This document shows positions 62,607 through 64,000 of a DNA stretch of 64,000 bases, one piece after another. Position numbers and translations under genes: made by a program. The notes below the pieces were generated by a model. It made no database searches and was not told the DNA's origin. It was given only the letters and a program-made list of their open reading frames with translations. This DNA comes from Adhaeribacter arboris (GTDB lineage: Bacteria > Bacteroidota > Bacteroidia > Cytophagales > Hymenobacteraceae). Each line of letters starts with the position of its first letter. Position 1 is the first letter of the stretch. The stretch spans positions 2,604,001-2,668,000 of the forward strand of contig NZ_PYFT01000001.1 in assembly GCF_003023845.1 (NCBI RefSeq). The letters are read 5' to 3'.

Positions 62607-64000
62607 TTAATAGTCACCTTCGCCGGGTTCTTTCACGGCTTTTTTGGCTTGGTGTAAACGGTAATTCAGGGTAAGGTTAACCTGCCGTAAACGGCCCTGC
62701 GAATTGGTTTCGGTATAAAAATTATCGCCTTCTATAATGGAACGGAACCGACGAGAGTTGAAAACATCGATTACATTAAGGGTAAGGGTACCATTGTTTT
62801 TCAGGATGTCGCGACTTAAAGCCAGGTCAAGAGTTGCAATAGCTTTGCGTTTGCCTTGAGGCATTTGTTGGGGCGCTTCGTAATTACCGCGTAATTGCAA
62901 ATCGGTATTTTTCCAGAGGGTAAACCGCGATGTTTTCCGGACAAACCAACTGTACGCATCGCTATGGAAATCTTCATTCAAATTTCCGCCGTCGGTAATG
63001 GCCCGGAAAAAGTTAAAGCTGCCATCTATTTTCCACCAGTCAAACGGCGTGTACGACACGGCCAACTCGGCTCCAAAAGCATCTTCGGTAGCTAAGTTTT
63101 CGGGTAATGTAGTGGAATTACCTAATTCGTTTACCCGGCGAATGCGTAAAATTTTATCAGTAGTGTAGCGGTAATACAACGATGAACTCAGCGACCCTTT
63201 TTCAAAATATTTAATGTGTCCTAATTCATAAGCGTCGGTAAATTCGGGGTTCAAATCCGGGTTACCGCTGAAATAATTGCGGCTATCACTAAAAGTCATG
63301 AACGGGCTTAAATCATTATACTGTGGCCGACGTACCCGGCGGCTGTAGCTGAGCTGTAAGGCATGTTGCTTGGGTAAATCATAGGTAACATGCACGCTCG
63401 GGAACAAATTGGCATACTCCCGCGGATTTACTTCGTTCGTCTTTTTTAGAGTAGTGGTAACTCCCGTCCACTCGGCCCGCAAACCTACCTGATACGTAAA
63501 CTTCCCTATTTTATTACCCATAATTCCATACAGGGCATGGATGTTTTCTTCGTACAAAAAGTTATTCGTGAGGCTGTCTAAAGGCATCCAAGCGCCATCG
63601 GCTATTTGTTGAGTTACCGAAAAATTATTGGTCATATCACGGGAACTGCTGCGTAAGCCCGCTTCTAATTTGCCATCTTTCCCAAATGGATGCACATAAT
63701 CTACTTGCACCAAAAATTGCTTTTCGGTTTCGTCGTTCAACGAACGTTGCAAAATATCCTCAATAGCAGAAGGATTCCCATCCGGCAAAGCAGTTTTTTG
63801 GGTGTAGTACTGATCTGATTTTTCCCAGTTATCCAGGTAGCGGACATCGGCCGTTAGTTCTTGTCCTTCGCGGGTAAAGGTTCTCTTATAACTCAAGGCA
63901 TACTCCGAATTTGGTTCGGTTTCAGTTTCGTCCTGGGTCCGGTTAGTAATACTTTGCAGATTATTAATATTAGTTAAGTAATCCAGGTACTGAATTTCTG
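62607..64000 (-). CDS. Outer-membrane beta-barrel receptor (TonB-receptor-like), N-terminus outside window
   Basis: At least 464 residues. The frame stays open through base 63998 with barrel-like sequence upstream of the TTG at 63896, so that TTG is not the start and the gene continues beyond the right edge. Segments such as L-S-Y-S-R-R-V-R-R-P-Q-Y-N-D-L-S-P, F-S-G-N-P-D-L-N-P-E-F-T-D-A-Y-E-L-G and the repeating alternate-residue strands are typical of the Bacteroidota 'outer membrane beta-barrel family' receptors. These normally begin with a carboxypeptidase-like domain and a plug. The C-terminus ends with a charged tail (K-K-A-V-K-E-P-G-E-G-D-Y) after the last strand, not with the usual aromatic residue. 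Confidence 0.88.
   Translation of the reverse strand, partial: EIQYLDYLTNINNLQSITNRTQDETETEPNSEYALSYKRTFTREGQELTADVRYLDNWEKSDQYYTQKTALPDGNPSAIEDILQRSLNDETEKQFLVQVDYVHPFGKDGKLEAGLRSSSRDMTNNFSVTQQIADGAWMPLDSLTNNFLYEENIHALYGIMGNKIGKFTYQVGLRAEWTGVTTTLKKTNEVNPREYANLFPSVHVTYDLPKQHALQLSYSRRVRRPQYNDLSPFMTFSDSRNYFSGNPDLNPEFTDAYELGHIKYFEKGSLSSSLYYRYTTDKILRIRRVNELGNSTTLPENLATEDAFGAELAVSYTPFDWWKIDGSFNFFRAITDGGNLNEDFHSDAYSWFVRKTSRFTLWKNTDLQLRGNYEAPQQMPQGKRKAIATLDLALSRDILKNNGTLTLNVIDVFNSRRFRSIIEGDNFYTETNSQGRLRQVNLTLNYRLHQAKKAVKEPGEGDY

Noticed and set aside
1-64000. Insertion sequences, prophage genes, integrases, tRNA or rRNA genes
   Set aside because: None of the characteristic motifs or structures was seen on either strand. 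The array therefore shows no direct sign of mobility in this window.

Overview
This is a stretch of Bacteroidota chromosome, most likely Cytophagales (a Hymenobacteraceae-type genome such as Adhaeribacter; inferred from style, not proven). The signs are secreted giants with C-terminal type IX secretion (T9SS) sorting domains, promoters with a Bacteroidota -33 TTG / -7 TAnnTTTG layout, a TonB receptor with a carboxypeptidase-like N-terminal domain, an 'outer membrane beta-barrel family' receptor, a DUF1080 protein, TM2 and DUF2752 genes, and little use of Shine-Dalgarno sites.

Bases 1-44121 hold the main feature: ten head-to-tail paralogous giant genes, called P1-P10 here. P1 is cut by the window edge, P2-P9 encode 1487-1576 residues each, and P10 encodes 989. 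Counting the W-D-K / G-G blade signature gives exactly seven blades in every block: 7 visible in P1, 7+7+7 in each of P2-P9, and 7+7 in P10. That is 189 blades in 27 blocks. The simplest reading is signal peptide, seven-bladed propeller, Ig-like domain, propeller, propeller, T9SS type A sorting domain. Four of the genes (P3, P4, P8, P9) share an upstream 16-bp palindrome (TACCTAATATTAGGTA in its perfect form) at a fixed distance from a -7 box. Strong hairpin terminators follow most genes. The probable transcription units are (P1)-P2, P3, P4 with possible read-through into P5-P6-P7, P8, P9, and P10.

Bases 44122-53131 hold an NCS2/AzgA purine permease. A DUF1080 gene follows, in which one extra base separates the signal peptide from the mature domain. 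Next comes a two-gene conflict (defence-type) cassette: a small EACC1-like protein followed by a membrane-anchored caspase-like protease with Sel1 repeats. An HxlR regulator lies divergent from an NmrA-like oxidoreductase, with a probable operator inside the shared promoter.

Bases 53132-64000 hold a TM2-domain lipoprotein overlapping a DUF2752 gene, an ArsR-type regulator divergent from anmK (cell-wall sugar recycling), an MscS channel, and a small membrane protein. A minus-strand pair follows, a TonB-dependent siderophore-type receptor and a PepSY membrane protein, which look like an iron-uptake operon. The window ends with an alpha/beta hydrolase and an outer-membrane barrel receptor that runs off the right edge. 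I saw no tRNA, rRNA, CRISPR array, insertion sequence or prophage.
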